From: Terriglobales bacterium
Lineage (GTDB): Bacteria; Acidobacteriota; Terriglobia; Terriglobales; Acidobacteriaceae
Length of the DNA: 64,000 bases
Assembly: GCA_025936825.1 (NCBI GenBank)
Contig: JAICSO010000007.1
Coordinates: 62,001-126,000 of the forward strand
Direction: 5' to 3'
The translations under genes were made by a program, and so were the position numbers. Below the pieces are notes generated by a model. The model ran no database searches and had not been told where the DNA came from. It saw nothing but the letters and a program-made list of their open reading frames with translations. Positions 63,766-64,000 of this stretch are shown here, in pieces. Every line of letters begins with the position of its first letter. The first letter of the stretch is position 1.

Positions 63766-64000
63766 GGGGACCTCGAATTGCGGTTGGAATCGGTTAGGAG
63801 TCGTCGCAGCTGTCCAGATCTCTTCCCGGCCGTTCTCGTTCCTGCCTAGCCCTTCGTCCTGACATTCGCCTTCTCCTGTGCTGTTCACGTTTGCACGATT
63901 TGCCGTTCTACGATGTCTCTCTCCTGAAACTCAGAAACGCCAGCAGGCACCACTCACGCGATTTCTGACTGCGAAACAGCAACGGCTTACCTCTTTTCGA
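63766..64000. other. Terminal intergenic stretch
   Basis: No gene is seen in the last 235 bp. A minus-strand frame ending at 62971 overlaps the synthase antisense and is a shadow. Confidence 0.4.

Noticed and set aside
1-64000. rRNA, tRNA, riboswitch or tmRNA genes
   Set aside because: Gaps were read for tRNA-like ends, GTTCRA arms and leader motifs; none was convincing.

Overview
The window is GC-rich chromosomal DNA from a diderm, aerobic bacterium, most probably an Acidobacteriota member of the Koribacter/Terriglobia kind. This is an inference from gene content (fabZ-lpxA-lpxI, alternative complex III joined to a caa3 oxidase, the DUF2844/DUF3443 pair, S10 peptidase, OPT transporter, GT21 glycosyltransferases) and from the many short palindromic intergenic repeats. 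No rRNA, tRNA, CRISPR array, transposase, integrase or phage gene was seen.

Layout. 0-3.3 kb: DinB-like protein, then the lipid A/fatty acid genes fabZ-lpxA-lpxI on the minus strand. 3.5-8.4 kb: M20 peptidase, Kbl-type PLP enzyme, tail-anchored GAF/zinc-ribbon protein, SLC13-like permease. 8.5-9.7 kb: a PAS/H-box/receiver signalling gene split by a frameshift. 9.7-14.8 kb: an ArnT/PMT-type glycosyltransferase, two convergent GT21 glycosyltransferases and an orphan OppF-like ATPase. 14.9-24.6 kb: secreted cupin-like protein, EamA transporter, DUF971, PgeF, S10 carboxypeptidase, DUF3857-transglutaminase-TPR protein, amidase. 24.8-38.0 kb: the respiratory cluster actA-actB-actC-actD-actE-actF, an unknown one-helix membrane protein, a SCO protein, then coxB-coxA-coxC-coxD. 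These should form a quinol:cytochrome c oxidoreductase coupled to an A2-type caa3 oxidase. 38.2-47.7 kb: fused FAD/FeS dehydrogenase, nucleotidyltransferase, ABC-2 exporter, PilZ, DUF2844/DUF3443, PLP homeostasis protein. 47.7-56.1 kb: OPT transporter, small zinc-ribbon protein, ComF (frameshifted), HNH endonuclease, two paralogous periplasmic proteins, SppA, HU, a small conserved protein.

56.1-61.7 kb is different: visibly more AT-rich and made of single small genes on either strand (mostly unrecognised membrane proteins, one GNAT acetyltransferase). They are separated by at least eight copies of a ~32-bp dispersed repeat, two of which extend into ~92-bp imperfect palindromes. It looks like a cassette array but lacks the canonical integron core site and any integrase. 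This is the best candidate for something undescribed. The window ends with a LeuA-family synthase.

Three genes (PAS/receiver, comF, and a membrane gene in the repeat array) can each be restored by changing one base in a homopolymer run. That pattern suggests sequencing or assembly errors as much as biology.
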